Of a stretch of 64,000 nucleotides of DNA, positions 25,005 through 35,266 are shown in pieces (the stretch's first letter is position 1; every line of letters begins with the position of its first letter). The DNA is from Hofstenia miamia (lineage: Eukaryota > Xenacoelomorpha > Acoela). Made by a program: the position numbers and the translations under genes. The notes beneath the pieces are model-generated. The model worked only from the letters and a program-made list of their open reading frames with translations, had not been told where the DNA came from and ran no database searches. The DNA lies in contig SCFE01000004.1 of NCBI GenBank assembly GCA_004352715.1, positions 1,976,453 to 2,040,452 of the forward strand. The letters are read 5' to 3'.

Positions 25005-28000
25005 TCACTGAGTTACTTGCATCAGTGCCTCCCATTGAGTGATGGTTTCACTGTGTAGCCAAAAATACTTGAGCTCTGGTAGCCTCAAACTAATAGGACA
25101 ATTGCGTTGCAGCATGTTCAACCTCTGCATGAAGGTATTGTAGAATTGTTCATACAGATGAAGGCCCTTGAGGACAATAAGAAGCATCATTAAGGCGTCA
25201 GTGTCAGAGGTGTGTGCGTCCTCAGCACTAATCCTAGTATCAGGGTAAAAGTGGAGAAAGACTTCTCTGAGGGATCCCATATGTGTAGCATGATCAATGA
25301 AGAGTGAGCAGTAGTCATTCACCTGCTGTAGTGTCATCTCCTCAGGATCTGTGATGCTGGCACATAGCATAGTAATGATCTTGATGCATTTGGTTACATT
25401 GTAGTATTGGGTGATGGTCTCTGCTTTGTTGGCCCACATAAGATTGCCCCCAGCTTGTAATAAAATGATGATGTGAGGGTCAGGGGAGTTAATAGTTCTG
25501 TGGATCTTCTCTAGTTGGGTGGAGATAGGCTGCCCTTTTTGAAAGATATCCTTCATTGTTAGCTTCCTGTTGATATATATGTGCTCAGGATTTCAGCATT
25601 CCAACAATGCATCATGGGTTTCTTTTCACTCCTTTGTTTGCATGGCTCTATTGACTTTGGAGGCAGTTGAGATGAAATTGATATGGTTGCCAAGATGGAC
25701 AGAAACTTTCTTCTTTCAACAGTATACTCTCCATGACAGCAAGATCAGTGGCGTCATTAGGAAAGGCAGCAGAATACAGAGAAGATTGTTCTTCTCAATG
25801 TTGTTCTCCAATTGGGCAAAGCTTGATTTGCTCTGGAGGGAGGCTGTTCTGATAGTGATGGGGTAATTAAATTTGGCATCCCATATGGATTCCCAAAAAG
25901 CACTGTGGAGCCTGTGGCTCTCTAAATTTTCAATCTGAGAATTGGTTAGGCATAGGCAGGCTGTGGTACACTCTATATCCAGGGCAAGTTGTTGCCCTGG
26001 CAATAGTAGGAGGACCAACTCTTCCTTAGTGAGCATCTCAGTAAGACACCATTTCATAAGACCTAAGATGTCATTGTTGCTGTTAGGCTCAATGATTGCT
26101 GGTTTTTCAGCAAACTCTTCAGGGTGGTGCTTGATGGTTAGAATTTGTTTATTATCAGTATGAGACCAAGCTGGCATGAGCTTTGGTGAGACTCTGACTC
26201 TGGAGAATTTCTCTAGGTTGACAGCTTTAATTAGGGCTTTAGTTGTGGGCAATACCTCAATAGCTGATGAGGATAATAGCTCTTCCTCATGGTAGAACTG
26301 CTCTGGTGTCTTCATAGTTTGTCCCAAAACAGTAATAGGGATGTTTTGGTGAGTTTGCTGTATCTGCACTCTGGGTAGTTGAGGTGCTCCAGATTAAAAT
26401 AAATCTCTGTGTGTGACTGGACAGGCATAGAACTTCTCAAAATGTTCAATCACTTTTTTAACTTCCCTGTAGAGGCAGGCAACTAACAGGAGTGGAGCAG
26501 CCAGTTATTTAATTTTGAGGCAACAGGACTGATAGTGAGTTCATGAGGACACTGCTTCATGAATTTCTCTCTAGTAGGCTTGTCCAAGGTAGTGGAAGGT
26601 GAGGATCAACAGTGAGGAAATCAGCTAGAACCCACATGGCTCCATGAGAATGGATCACCAGTGTGAATTTTTCTGGGAACATTTTTTCCAAAAAGTTTTG
26701 GCAGTCTTGTGTATCATGAGATAAATGTAACTTGGCTAGCATTCTTTTGACAGATCAGTGATACTGTGACATTGGGCTACAGATATTGATTGTAGGCCAC
26801 ACTGTTTCCAGGCTGTAATCTGCTTTTAATTTTATCCACAATTCATCAATTTCCTGCAGCATATCTGCACTTTGTGAGAAGGCAAAACTGATGTGGAGAT
26901 CAGATATGGAGGAGTGGAGGCCAGGCAAGCTGATATTATCAACTCCAGAGATTGAGCCTGAATTCACATATCAATGATCAAATGAGTGTTAACTGTAAGA
27001 CTGTGTGTTGGAATCTTCTTACACAAGAGCAAATCTGTATAAATGATCTTAGTAGCCAAAATCATGTGAGTATTGTACATACTCATGAGCTGGTAGGAGC
27101 TGCTATACAAAACTGTAAGGTTTTCCATACAAAAATGTAAACTCTTGAATTCATCCAGGATATTATCTTGATATTCTTCCTTTAAGAACATAACTAAACA
27201 TATCTTCTCCACCTTAGTGAGTTGATAGGCAATTTCAATCTTTTCCATTATATTTGTGCGAGTTACCTTGTTGACACAGAAGATGTAAACAATTAACAAG
27301 TTGTCAAAGTCAATGTTGACACATTCAAATTTCTTAATCTTTTCTTTGCTGTTGAGAAGCTGGCACAAGTGAGACAGATTGAAGTCTTCATCAAACATGG
27401 TGTGGATAGTACTTCACCAATAGGGTCACGCCATGCCTGCCAGCATTTTGGAGTTGTAACAGATAATAGCATTGATCTTGGGCCTACACTCTGCATCAAA
27501 GTTAAATCCTTGGTGTTAAACGTCCATTCTAACTTATTTTTGGTTTCTTCTGACAGATTGTCTTGAACTAAACAAACTGCTTTCTGAGTGGCTATGAAGT
27601 ATGGATGCAGAATCTCATCTCCAACCTTAGATGTCTTTGCTTTACATTCCTCTGCTTTTTGGGATCTAATGCTAGCTGAATCACAGGAGGAAGTACTGGG
27701 ACTAGGATGGGGTTTCAAGTCAACAAGGGACAGGGTTATGTTAGACAATTGGGCAAAAGGCACTCTATGCTCCTCACAGTCACACACAGAGAGTTGTCTC
27801 TGTGCATAGACATCTGAGGTCCACTCCCACTCAGAGAGTTGTCTCTGAGTGTAGTTGCGGTAAATCTACTCCTGAGGAGAGAGTTGTCTCCCCCCCATAG
27901 TGGCTGCTGCTATGGGTGTCCTCTGCTGGGCACTCTTGCTTTCATGATGTGCTTTTGTCTACTTGTCTAGGTGTTGTTGATCAAATTGTCTTGTCTAATG

Positions 28001-28100
28001 GGTTGATTCATCATAGCACATGGCATCTGGCTGGTGGTTGATTCTCTGTTCTTTTCATGGTTGCTAAACAAAATATAAGATTAAGGTCCCAATCTTGGGT
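25005..28100 (-). pseudogene. Extra 3' coding region of the Gypsy-type element, unknown function
   Basis: Downstream of integrase the minus strand stays coding-like for about 3 kb in consecutive open blocks (27,787-27,293; 27,398-26,964; 26,967-26,755; 26,742-26,557; 26,369-25,716; 25,556-25,005), with frameshifts or stops between them. The blocks are rich in Leu and acidic/amide residues, helical in appearance, with no signal peptide, no membrane anchor and no cysteine framework, so they do not look like an envelope protein although they lie where env would be. I do not recognise the protein. It may be an unusual third ORF or an unrelated element that inserted or fused here. Confidence 0.4.
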
Positions 28101-28436
28101 ATTAAAGTGATCTAAATATCTCTGATCTCTAGCTTTTTGTTTAGGCAAAATATGAGTAGCTATAGTGTTGCTACTACTACCAAGGTTACTATCATACTTG
28201 ACCTGTGTAAGGTTGTCTTCCTCACATTCAGTGAGGTTATCATAATATTCAATCTCATTTATTCCATCATCAATGAGAGAAAACTCGTTATTGTTGTCAA
28301 TGACTACATTATGTATATCCTTAATAGTTCATCTAAGTTGCTGAAAATGGGTGACTTTACCATTGTCTAGTAAGTACTTGTGGTGATCTAACACCTTTGT
28401 TATAGTGAAAGGTCCTTGCCAATTAGTGGCAAGTTT
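28101..28436 (-). other. Non-coding or decayed part of the Gypsy-type element
   Basis: Joins the integrase C-terminus to the 3' coding region. No motif is seen on the minus strand. The plus-strand frame at 28,137-28,370 looks like chance. Confidence 0.3.
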
Positions 28437-29460
28437 TCACACTTGATTAGTGTCAGTAACTTGACAAGCAAAGTAAGCAAATACAGAATCACCTTGTTTA
28501 TGTGGTTTGCCATACAGTTTCTTATCAAAGTTCCTCTTCTGGCAAATAACAGACTGGTTAGTATTACAGCAGATAGAGAGGTGCACTTCCTGGAATTCCT
28601 GTAGCATCTGGTTCACAAAATTCTCCAAGGTAGGTTTGTTATAATCCAGAAACATGATAGATAGAGGCGTGCTCACTTTGTGGCCAAACATAGCTTTGAA
28701 AGGGCTCACTTTGGTGATAGAGTGAACAGCAGTGTTATAAAAGAATTCCACTGTCTCAATGATGCGTCTTCAATTTCTACCAGCAGCATGGGCTAAGGCA
28801 ACTCTAACCAACTTAATGACAGTGCAGTTTAACTGTTTGATGACACCATTTGATTGTGGATGGTACACAGTGGTAAAATCATGTACGATCTCAAGTTCCT
28901 TCATAAGAGTGGAAATTAAGTTGTTCTCAAATTGAGGACTATGGTCAGAGACCAAGCACTCCATAGGTCTGAGTTTTAAGGTCCATTCCTTGATGATCTT
29001 TTCTCTGATGACTTTGGCAGTAGTGTTGTCAAGAGGAATAAGTCTCACATATTTTGTAAAATGGTCTATCAAGACAAAAAGACCCTGAAATCCTTCTTCA
29101 TCTCTTGACAGTTTCTCTATGTCCATATGGACTACCTTGTTTGTTCTTTCAGCAACCCAACTGTGGAGCTCAGCTCTCTGCTCCAGAAAGTGTCAGGCTC
29201 CTTGAAGCAGGCATGCTTCACACTTATTGATTACATATTGTACAGTAGCTCTAATACTGATGGTGACATATTGAGCATTAAAGGTTCACTCAATCTGGAT
29301 AATTCCAAGGTGACCATGTTCATGAATCTTCTGGACAAGATCTCTTTTGAAGTATTCTGGAATTGCCAAATGGTTGTTCTGACTATGTGTGTAGAGAAGT
29401 CCAGCCTCAGTGAGTTTCCAATGATAACATTGGAAGTATCTTTTGGCAACATCACTTATG
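28437..29460 (-). pseudogene. Gypsy-type integrase, catalytically defective
   Basis: The N-terminal zinc-binding region lies at about 29,460-29,150 in a broken frame (a histidine pair around HEHGHLG, then CEAC). The core starts at 29,126 with MDIEKLS (first catalytic Asp at residue 2), LVSDHSPQFE (second Asp at residue 61) and VYHPQSNG. The residue 36 positions after the second Asp, where DD35E integrases have Glu, is Lys (codon at 28,836-28,838), so the triad is incomplete. The C-terminal part (28,751-28,437) contains PFKAMFGHK and a GDSVFAYF strand, typical of the Gypsy integrase tail. A frame break separates core and tail. Confidence 0.8.
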
Positions 29461-29462
29461 GC

Positions 29463-29880
29463 TCAGTTAGGGTTCTTTACTTTATAGATAATTTCAGATA
29501 AGACTTTATCATGTAACTGATGGGTAGCCATATCTTTCTCTGAGATCTCCTCTTTCACCATAATGGGGAGGATTGCCTTTCTGTTCTGATCAGCATTAAT
29601 GTCAGGAAGGAGCTTGTACTCACATACTGGGATAAACCTGAAAGGAATTTTCTCACCAGGTGGCTTCTGCATGTCTCTTTCATAACCTGGCAGAGTGGTA
29701 AAATAATTGGCATTGAGATGTAATCTCCCTGGACAATGAGTGATAGTAAAGGTGAAATCATTTAGATATTCCAACCATTGGTCAATGATGTTCAACTTGT
29801 TGCCAGAGAATTTTTTGAGCCATGCTAGCAAAGAGTTATTGGTACAGACAACAAATTGATGACCTAGGATGTGTCAAATT
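29463..29880 (-). pseudogene. RNase H C-terminal end of the Gypsy-type pol
   Basis: Entering from about 29,880, the frame reads HILGHQFVVCTNNSLLAWL, then WLEYLNDFTFTITHCPG and NANYFTTLPG, the classical end of Gypsy RNase H (W-L-x(2)-L-x-x-F-x-I-x-H-x-PG, then N-A-D-x-L-S-R-x-P, here with D changed to N). The upstream palm domain is absent. The rest of the frame leads toward the integrase N-terminus. Position relative to the protease shows that reverse transcriptase has been deleted. Confidence 0.75.
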
Positions 29881-30195
29881 CTTGTGTCTATGAGATTTCT
29901 CATTTACAACTGGGATCTGGACTGGATCACTGGGTTCACTCAAATTGTGAATCACAGTAAGAACAGGCAGGCAGGCAGCTGCTTTGAGTTTGAGTCAGAC
30001 TGGCCTCACAATGATAGATAACTTGGTTGGATCCATTCAGATCAGGCGTTCAGAACTGTTGAGCACAGTGACATAGGTTTTGCCATAAGAGACATTACAA
30101 AGGTCTGGAGAGAGATGTAGACCATGAAGGTGTCTTCCCCATTATCCCAAAATCATGATGTCCCTCTCATAGGGAGAGCTTGTAATGATGACAAC

Positions 30196-30666
30196 TCATT
30201 GCCAGTACCATGGTTCTACAACAACATTGTCAATTAAAGTTAATAAGATTTCTTGGTTATAAGTGACAGTAAGCTCCTCCTGAGGCTTGCTTTTGCAAAT
30301 TGAGAGTGTGTTTGTCCCATAGTCTATCACACATGCATTCTTCTTAAGGAAATCATTTCCCAGAATGACATCATACAGCAAGGGCCAATTGCAGGTATCA
30401 ACCCCAATAAGGTCCATTTGGAAGCATTCTTGATTGATATGCAACTCAAGGTTGTTGATTTGACCCTTCAGCAAAATGGTGTTCCCCAAAGCATCCAACA
30501 AGCACACTGTAGATAGAAACAAGTCATCTCTTTGTAGGCAAAGTTTGTTGCAACAGGTGTTGCTTATGATGAAGACAGAGGCTCCTGTATCAATAGTAGC
30601 ATTAATCAATAATCCATTCACATCTGCAAGGATGATGTTAGTATGCAGTAACAAGGTTATCTCCAA
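30196..30666 (-). pseudogene. Retroviral-type aspartic protease domain
   Basis: A 156-residue minus-strand frame with the active-site motif IDTGASVFI near residue 26, two hydrophobic strands, and the second conserved element DVILGNDFLKK near residue 104 followed by CVIDYGTNTLSI. This is the layout of Gypsy-type proteases, which cut the Gag-Pol polyprotein. The protease fold itself appears intact. It sits between gag and the remains of RNase H. Confidence 0.8.
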
Positions 30667-30805
30667 AACATCATGTGCATGGTTTTTGGGAGGTGGCGCT
30701 CCATCTAATTTAAATGACTGACAGACTCAACCAGGGTGTCAGGAGTACAAGCTTCAGCTGATGGCTCATCAATGATAATACCATCTCTATCTGCAATTAG
30801 GTGGA

Positions 30806-31360
30806 TTACTGCCCCACTCTGAGTACAAATGTGAGCTGATCTGTTTTCTTCTGCACTGTAGCAGAACTTGAAGAGGTTAATGTTTTGGAGGTAGTTTGAC
30901 CTGTCTTTAGGTCACCAGCATCTTTCTCAATGCACATTGTGTTTTTTGACATATAGACAATACTTATTGCCTTCTTAATGATAGAATTTAAGTCATCCTC
31001 CAGATCACATTTAAGTTCAAGGCAGCTCCTGATGGTAGAAGGGAATCCCTGACAAATGTATGAAAAGAGATGATGTTGCAAATACTGTGGAGTTAACTTG
31101 CTGAGGCAAAAGAGTCTATTGACTTGAGTAATATAGGTCCTCACATTATCTCCCTTCTTGAAGGAGAGATCACATAAAAGCATCTTGTACTGCTGTTTGA
31201 TGTGAAGCACTTTGTAGTGGTCTTCAAAGTGACCAACAAGTAACTGATAATTTGTTTTGACCTCTCTGTCCCACATCATGTACTGATTGTATGTGAGGCC
31301 TTGAAGGTACATGGGAAATTGCGTGGTGGCTACATCTTGTGTAGTTTTATATTGCTTCAT
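30806..31360 (-). pseudogene. Gag capsid region of the Gypsy-type element
   Basis: A 184-residue minus-strand frame with the spacing of the retrotransposon Gag capsid family: MWDREVKTNYQLLVGHFEDH, then LSFKKGDNVRTYITQVNRLF, then an FPSTIR stretch. Gag forms the particle that packages the element's RNA. A Ser/Thr/Lys-rich tail follows with no CCHC zinc knuckle visible. Frame breaks separate it from the preceding N-terminal block and from protease. Confidence 0.7.
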
Positions 31361-31388
31361 TGTAAGCTTGAAAAGAAAGAGCCACTCA

Positions 31389-32335
31389 TCAAATTACTGA
31401 AATTTTGTCTATTTTTCTAGTAAATTTAGGCAACACTGAGTGCCAATTGAAAAGGTTAGCTGATTTGTTTCCCACTGCTTCTGTGGGCAGAATAGACTGG
31501 GTAAAGTGTGGTCCACAAGTTGTTGTAGGCCTAATAGGGTTACTCAGAGGAGGAGGTGGAACAATTGTAGTAGTTGGAGTAACTGTGACATTCATGGGTG
31601 CTGAGGGCACAACTGTTATGCTTGGGGTACAAGAGCTTGGCGTAGCTACTGTAGTTATTGTTGCAACTTGCAAAAGAGCAGACTGAATGAAGGTAGGTGC
31701 TCCACTTGTAAAAGAGGTAACAGGGGTAATGAATGGTGGCATCACAGGGAACATTGTAGGTGCTGAAAAAGCATGAAAAAGGTGGGCAGACATTGTCTGT
31801 GAGAAAATCATTGAGAATCTTTCTGAGAGAGCATTTTGAGCCTTGTCCAAAAGAATATGAGTTACATACTCAGGTTCTTCTGATGAAATTGGTGGGGAAC
31901 ATGGGGCTGATTCCTGAATTTGCATCTCTAAGGCTGAGATTGAGTTGAGCAAGCATCTCTCACATTGCCAAGCCACAGTGGCTTGTTGTCTCAGTTCAAC
32001 TTGCAATGCATCAAAATGGACTTCACAGGAGCAGTGCTGTGAGATCTTTTCAGCAAGGGCTTCTCTGAGCTGTTGAACTTCAAGTGTCAGTGACTCAGAA
32101 GGAGGCACAGTGGTGTATACAAAAGAAACAGGTTAGCAGGAGTGGGGGTCTCTTGCAAAAAAACTTCAGAGGGTGTAGATATACCAGAAACCGGTTTGGT
32201 GGAGGTAGGGGTAGGTAAAACAACAACAGAACTATGTCCAGCAGTGTGAGGGACAGCGTCCAAGCTGCCAGCACTCACACAGGGGAAACCCTGAGTAGGA
32301 ATCCTATTATGAGAAATAGACACATCCATATCCAT
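31389..32335 (-). pseudogene. Gag N-terminal region of the Gypsy-type element
   Basis: Two overlapping minus-strand frames (32,335-32,087 and 32,108-31,389). The first is Pro/Ser/Thr-rich. The second begins with a heptad-like helix (LTLEVQQLREALAEKISQH) suited to oligomerisation, then a long Pro/Thr-rich low-complexity stretch. Such regions commonly precede the capsid domain in Gypsy elements. No specific family is recognised. Assignment rests on position directly before capsid. Confidence 0.5.
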
Positions 32336-32340
32336 AAGAA

Positions 32341-33190
32341 CAAGAATGAGTAAACAAGTAAAAGTAAAGTAANGAATTTACAACCTCCAAACTTGTCTTA
32401 TCAGATGCTACAATCAAACGTCTCCATCCTCATTATAATTCTGATATGCTATGGAAACACATAGGTCATGCAGAGGTGAACTATCCTATTTCCATAGGTA
32501 TCATCAAATTGGATATCTCAATGGAAGAAGTGATCAAAACAGAAAATAATTACTGTATCCCCAGTCTACTCATCCACACCACTATTATACAACTAGCATG
32601 GATATCAGCTCACAAGAAAACATGCAGTGTACACATTCCACTAACTGAAGAGAACCAGTACATTAACAACCTAGGCAATCTCATTAAAACTTTACACTCA
32701 GAAAAATACAAGCAGAGCTGACAAAAATTGATTAGAAACGATGACACCTCACACCTCTATGAAGATGGTCATGANAGAAAAGGTTCCAATAACAATTCCA
32801 ATAATGTAGGAGAAACATTCAACTGTGTAGTAGAAATAAAAGCAACTTGACATATGGTAGCAAGGCATGGGCACAACCATCCAAATTCTAGAATAATAAG
32901 ACTACGCCAATATGGCACTAAGAATGGGTAAGAATAGAATCAGGGTTTGACAATGGCATCAGATTGCAGAATTGAAAATGGAGAATTACATATAAGGTAA
33001 AGTTGTACATCAGTGGGTGGTGAAGTAGATTGTGGTCAGGGGAAATCCATCCCAGCTGACTCACACCCAGTGGAAAAACGAGACCAAATACAATAAGAAA
33101 ACATCATAACAGTTCTGGATCATGTTAGGGTCACTATGTAGAATTGGCGGGTTGCATCTAGCAGCTTGAGCAGTACAAGTTTGCAAAGAA
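32341..33190. other. Unassigned sequence between single-n joins
   Basis: Bounded by an n at 32,373 and containing another at 32,775. A plus-strand open stretch (32,374-32,721, about 115 codons, entered from the n) reads through in one frame but matches nothing I know. It might be a fragment of another element placed here during scaffolding. Confidence 0.3.
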
Positions 33191-33808
33191 TTACCATTGC
33201 TGAGATCATCCCATATTCTAACAAAACAAATGAAGATTGGTAATTTGCCAATTTCACTGTAGAAAAAAGAACTGATACCATTTCTGAAAAGGCAATACAG
33301 CTGGCAACCAATTTACACAGCATCATGCTGGAGCCAAAACTTTAGAAACTATCCTTACCATCCAGGGTGCTAACTTTGGTGGACGTGCACTTTTTCTAAT
33401 GAAAAAAGTGCACCAGGGAAAAAGTGCACGCACTTTTGGAAAAAGTGCACGCCAATCTCAAAATATTTTTCTAGACCCGGCTTGACCCCGGCCAACCCCG
33501 GACATTTATCAGGGACGTAAGTCCGGAGGGCTGACAAAGTTTGGTGACCCTGTGACCATTATTTCATGAGATAATTTTCATCAAAATTCATTTTTAAGTG
33601 CACTTTTTCTTAACTAAGTTCACTTTTTCATATACCCTAATAACCCTAATTTCAACCTCAGGTTTTAGCAATAATAATTAGCCCTGATATGATCTTTCTA
33701 TTTGTGCACATATATTATACATATATTTCCCACATAAAATGAAAAAAACTCAAAATTATGAACTTTTATTTTTTCAAAAAATTTCAAAGACCCTAAACCA
33801 TCTTTGAA

Positions 33809-34760
33809 GGCCTGCTTCTCACAAATTTCAAGAATGGTAACCCTTTTTAATGGCAGATTCAAGTAGATTAAGACTAGAACTTTCGAATGGTATATGTTTC
33901 AAGTCCATAGTACCAATATTGGTTCCCTTAGCGGAGTCTAAAAAATTAGAAAAATTTTTTTTCTGGATGTACCCCTTTGAAAATTTCAAAGAGTAGACCA
34001 TATTTGAAGGCCTGGTTCTCGCAAATTTCAAAAATGACAACCCTTTTTCATGGCAGATTCAAGTAGATTAAGACTAGAACTTTCGAATGGTATATGTTTC
34101 AAGTCGATAGGACCAATATTGGTCCCTTAGCGGAGTCCAAAAAATTTCAAAAAATTTACTATGAGATACTATGAGAAAATCAAAATTTTTTTATTTCACC
34201 AAAATGGTTTTTAAGCCATTTCCAGTTGTTTAAAGCAATAAAATCGTTTTGAAAAAAAATTTTTTCTGGAGGTACCCCTCTGAAAATTTCCAAAGGTAGA
34301 CCTTTTTGAAGGCCTGTTTCTCACAAATTTCAAGAATGACAACCCTTTTTCATGGCAGATTCAAGTAGATTAAGACTAGAACTTTCGAATGCTATATGTT
34401 TCAAGTCCATAGTACCAATATTGGTCCCTTAGCAGAGTCTAAAAAATTAGAAAAAATTTTTTTCTGAATGTACACCCCTCTAAAAAGGAAAAAGTGCACG
34501 TACAAAGAATTTTTATTATATCCCAATGGTTTTTAAGCCATTTCCAGTTGTTTAAAGCAATAAAATCGAAAAAAAAAATTTTGTCCAAAACAATTTTTTT
34601 GACCCGAGTTGACCATGTTCAGGCCCTTATATCTCGAAAGTTTCTAAGGTGTACCCCCCGTTTTTATGGCAGATTCATGTAGATTAAGACTAGAACTTTG
34701 GAATAGTGTGAATAAAAAAGTTGTAGGACCAATATTGGGCCCTAACCCGTCCCCAAGAAA
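33809..34760. repeat. Degenerate tandem repeat units of about 200-310 bp
   Basis: Units begin with ggcctg-ttctc-caaatttcaa at 33,809, 34,009 and 34,311, with a more diverged one near 34,620. Each contains the shared block tggcagattcaagtagatta followed by actagaactttcgaat and accaatattgg. Spacing (200, 302 and about 310 bp) differs because of indels. Confidence 0.75.
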
Positions 34761-34822
34761 CAGTGCACCTAAGTTAAGAAAAAGTGCACTGCACCAAAAA
34801 GGAAAAAGTGCAAGTACTCAGG

Positions 34823-34971
34823 GCCCTAACCCNNNNNNNNNNNNNNNNNNNNNNNNNNNNNNNNNNNNNNNNNNNNNNNNNNNNNNNNNNNNNNNNNNNN
34901 NNNNNNNNNNNNNNNNNNNNNNNNNNNNNNNNNNNNNNNNNCCCTAACCCTAACCCTAACCCTAACCCTAA
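34823..34971. repeat. Interstitial telomere-type CCCTAA array, with gap
   Basis: gccctaaccc precedes a 109-base gap (34,833-34,941), and five perfect CCCTAA units follow (34,942-34,971). The true length is unknown. TTAGGG is the ancestral animal telomere repeat, so this array is informative about the organism. It ends exactly at the junction with the interrupted LTR-like sequence. Confidence 0.9.
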
Positions 34972-35266
34972 TTGTGTGTCTCAAGTTTAATTTCTAGCTC
35001 AATAAAACAAATTTAGCTCAGTGTTTGTTATCTCAGCTCATGTAATAAAGATATTAATAACATGTAATTACTATGTATATGTGTATGCCAACAGCATAAT
35101 ATACTTGCAAAGTGTGATATTATGTGCATATTCAATTGATCAAGTTAGTTGTTCTATTATTCCCAATGCCTATTTGTAGCCCAGGCACTTTGGAGTTCCT
35201 CCCACATTATCGCCAGATCTTACAAGTTTATTATCATATTAACAATACCAGATCTAAAAGGGTTAG

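Larger units (their letters stand above)
24881..32340 (-). mobile_element. Gypsy-type LTR retrotransposon, internally deleted
   Basis: Minus-strand gene order from the high-coordinate end is gag (32,335-30,806), aspartic protease (30,666-30,196), RNase H end (29,880-29,600), integrase (about 29,460-28,437), then about 3 kb of further coding-like sequence (28,100-25,005). Protease, RNase H and integrase in that order is the Metaviridae/Gypsy arrangement. Only about 320 bases separate protease from the RNase H end, so the reverse transcriptase is missing. CpG is sparse but commoner than in the surrounding island, suggesting a later arrival. A single-n join at 32,373 hides its 5' boundary. Confidence 0.75.
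33377..34971. mobile_element. Insertion with GTGCAC motifs, tandem units and a telomeric end
   Basis: Relative to the uninterrupted copy at 24,205-24,215 (ggtgctaattgtg) this copy reads ggtgctaa, then 1.6 kb, then ccctaattgtg. The junctions share CTAA. The left part contains several AAAAAGTGCAC-type motifs (33,385-33,460; 33,597; also 34,490 and 34,760-34,815). The middle holds degenerate 200-310-bp tandem units, and the right end is CCCTAA repeats. It keeps CpGs, unlike the sequence around it, so it arrived later. No coding region is seen. Confidence 0.6.

Noticed and set aside
31405-31948. Plus-strand frames opposite gag
   Set aside because: Valine/glycine-rich shadows of the Pro/Thr-rich minus-strand Gag region.
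33377-34971. Helitron
   Set aside because: The right end CTAA and insertion beside T would fit, but the left end is not TC and there is no terminal hairpin. Telomere repeats explain the end better.
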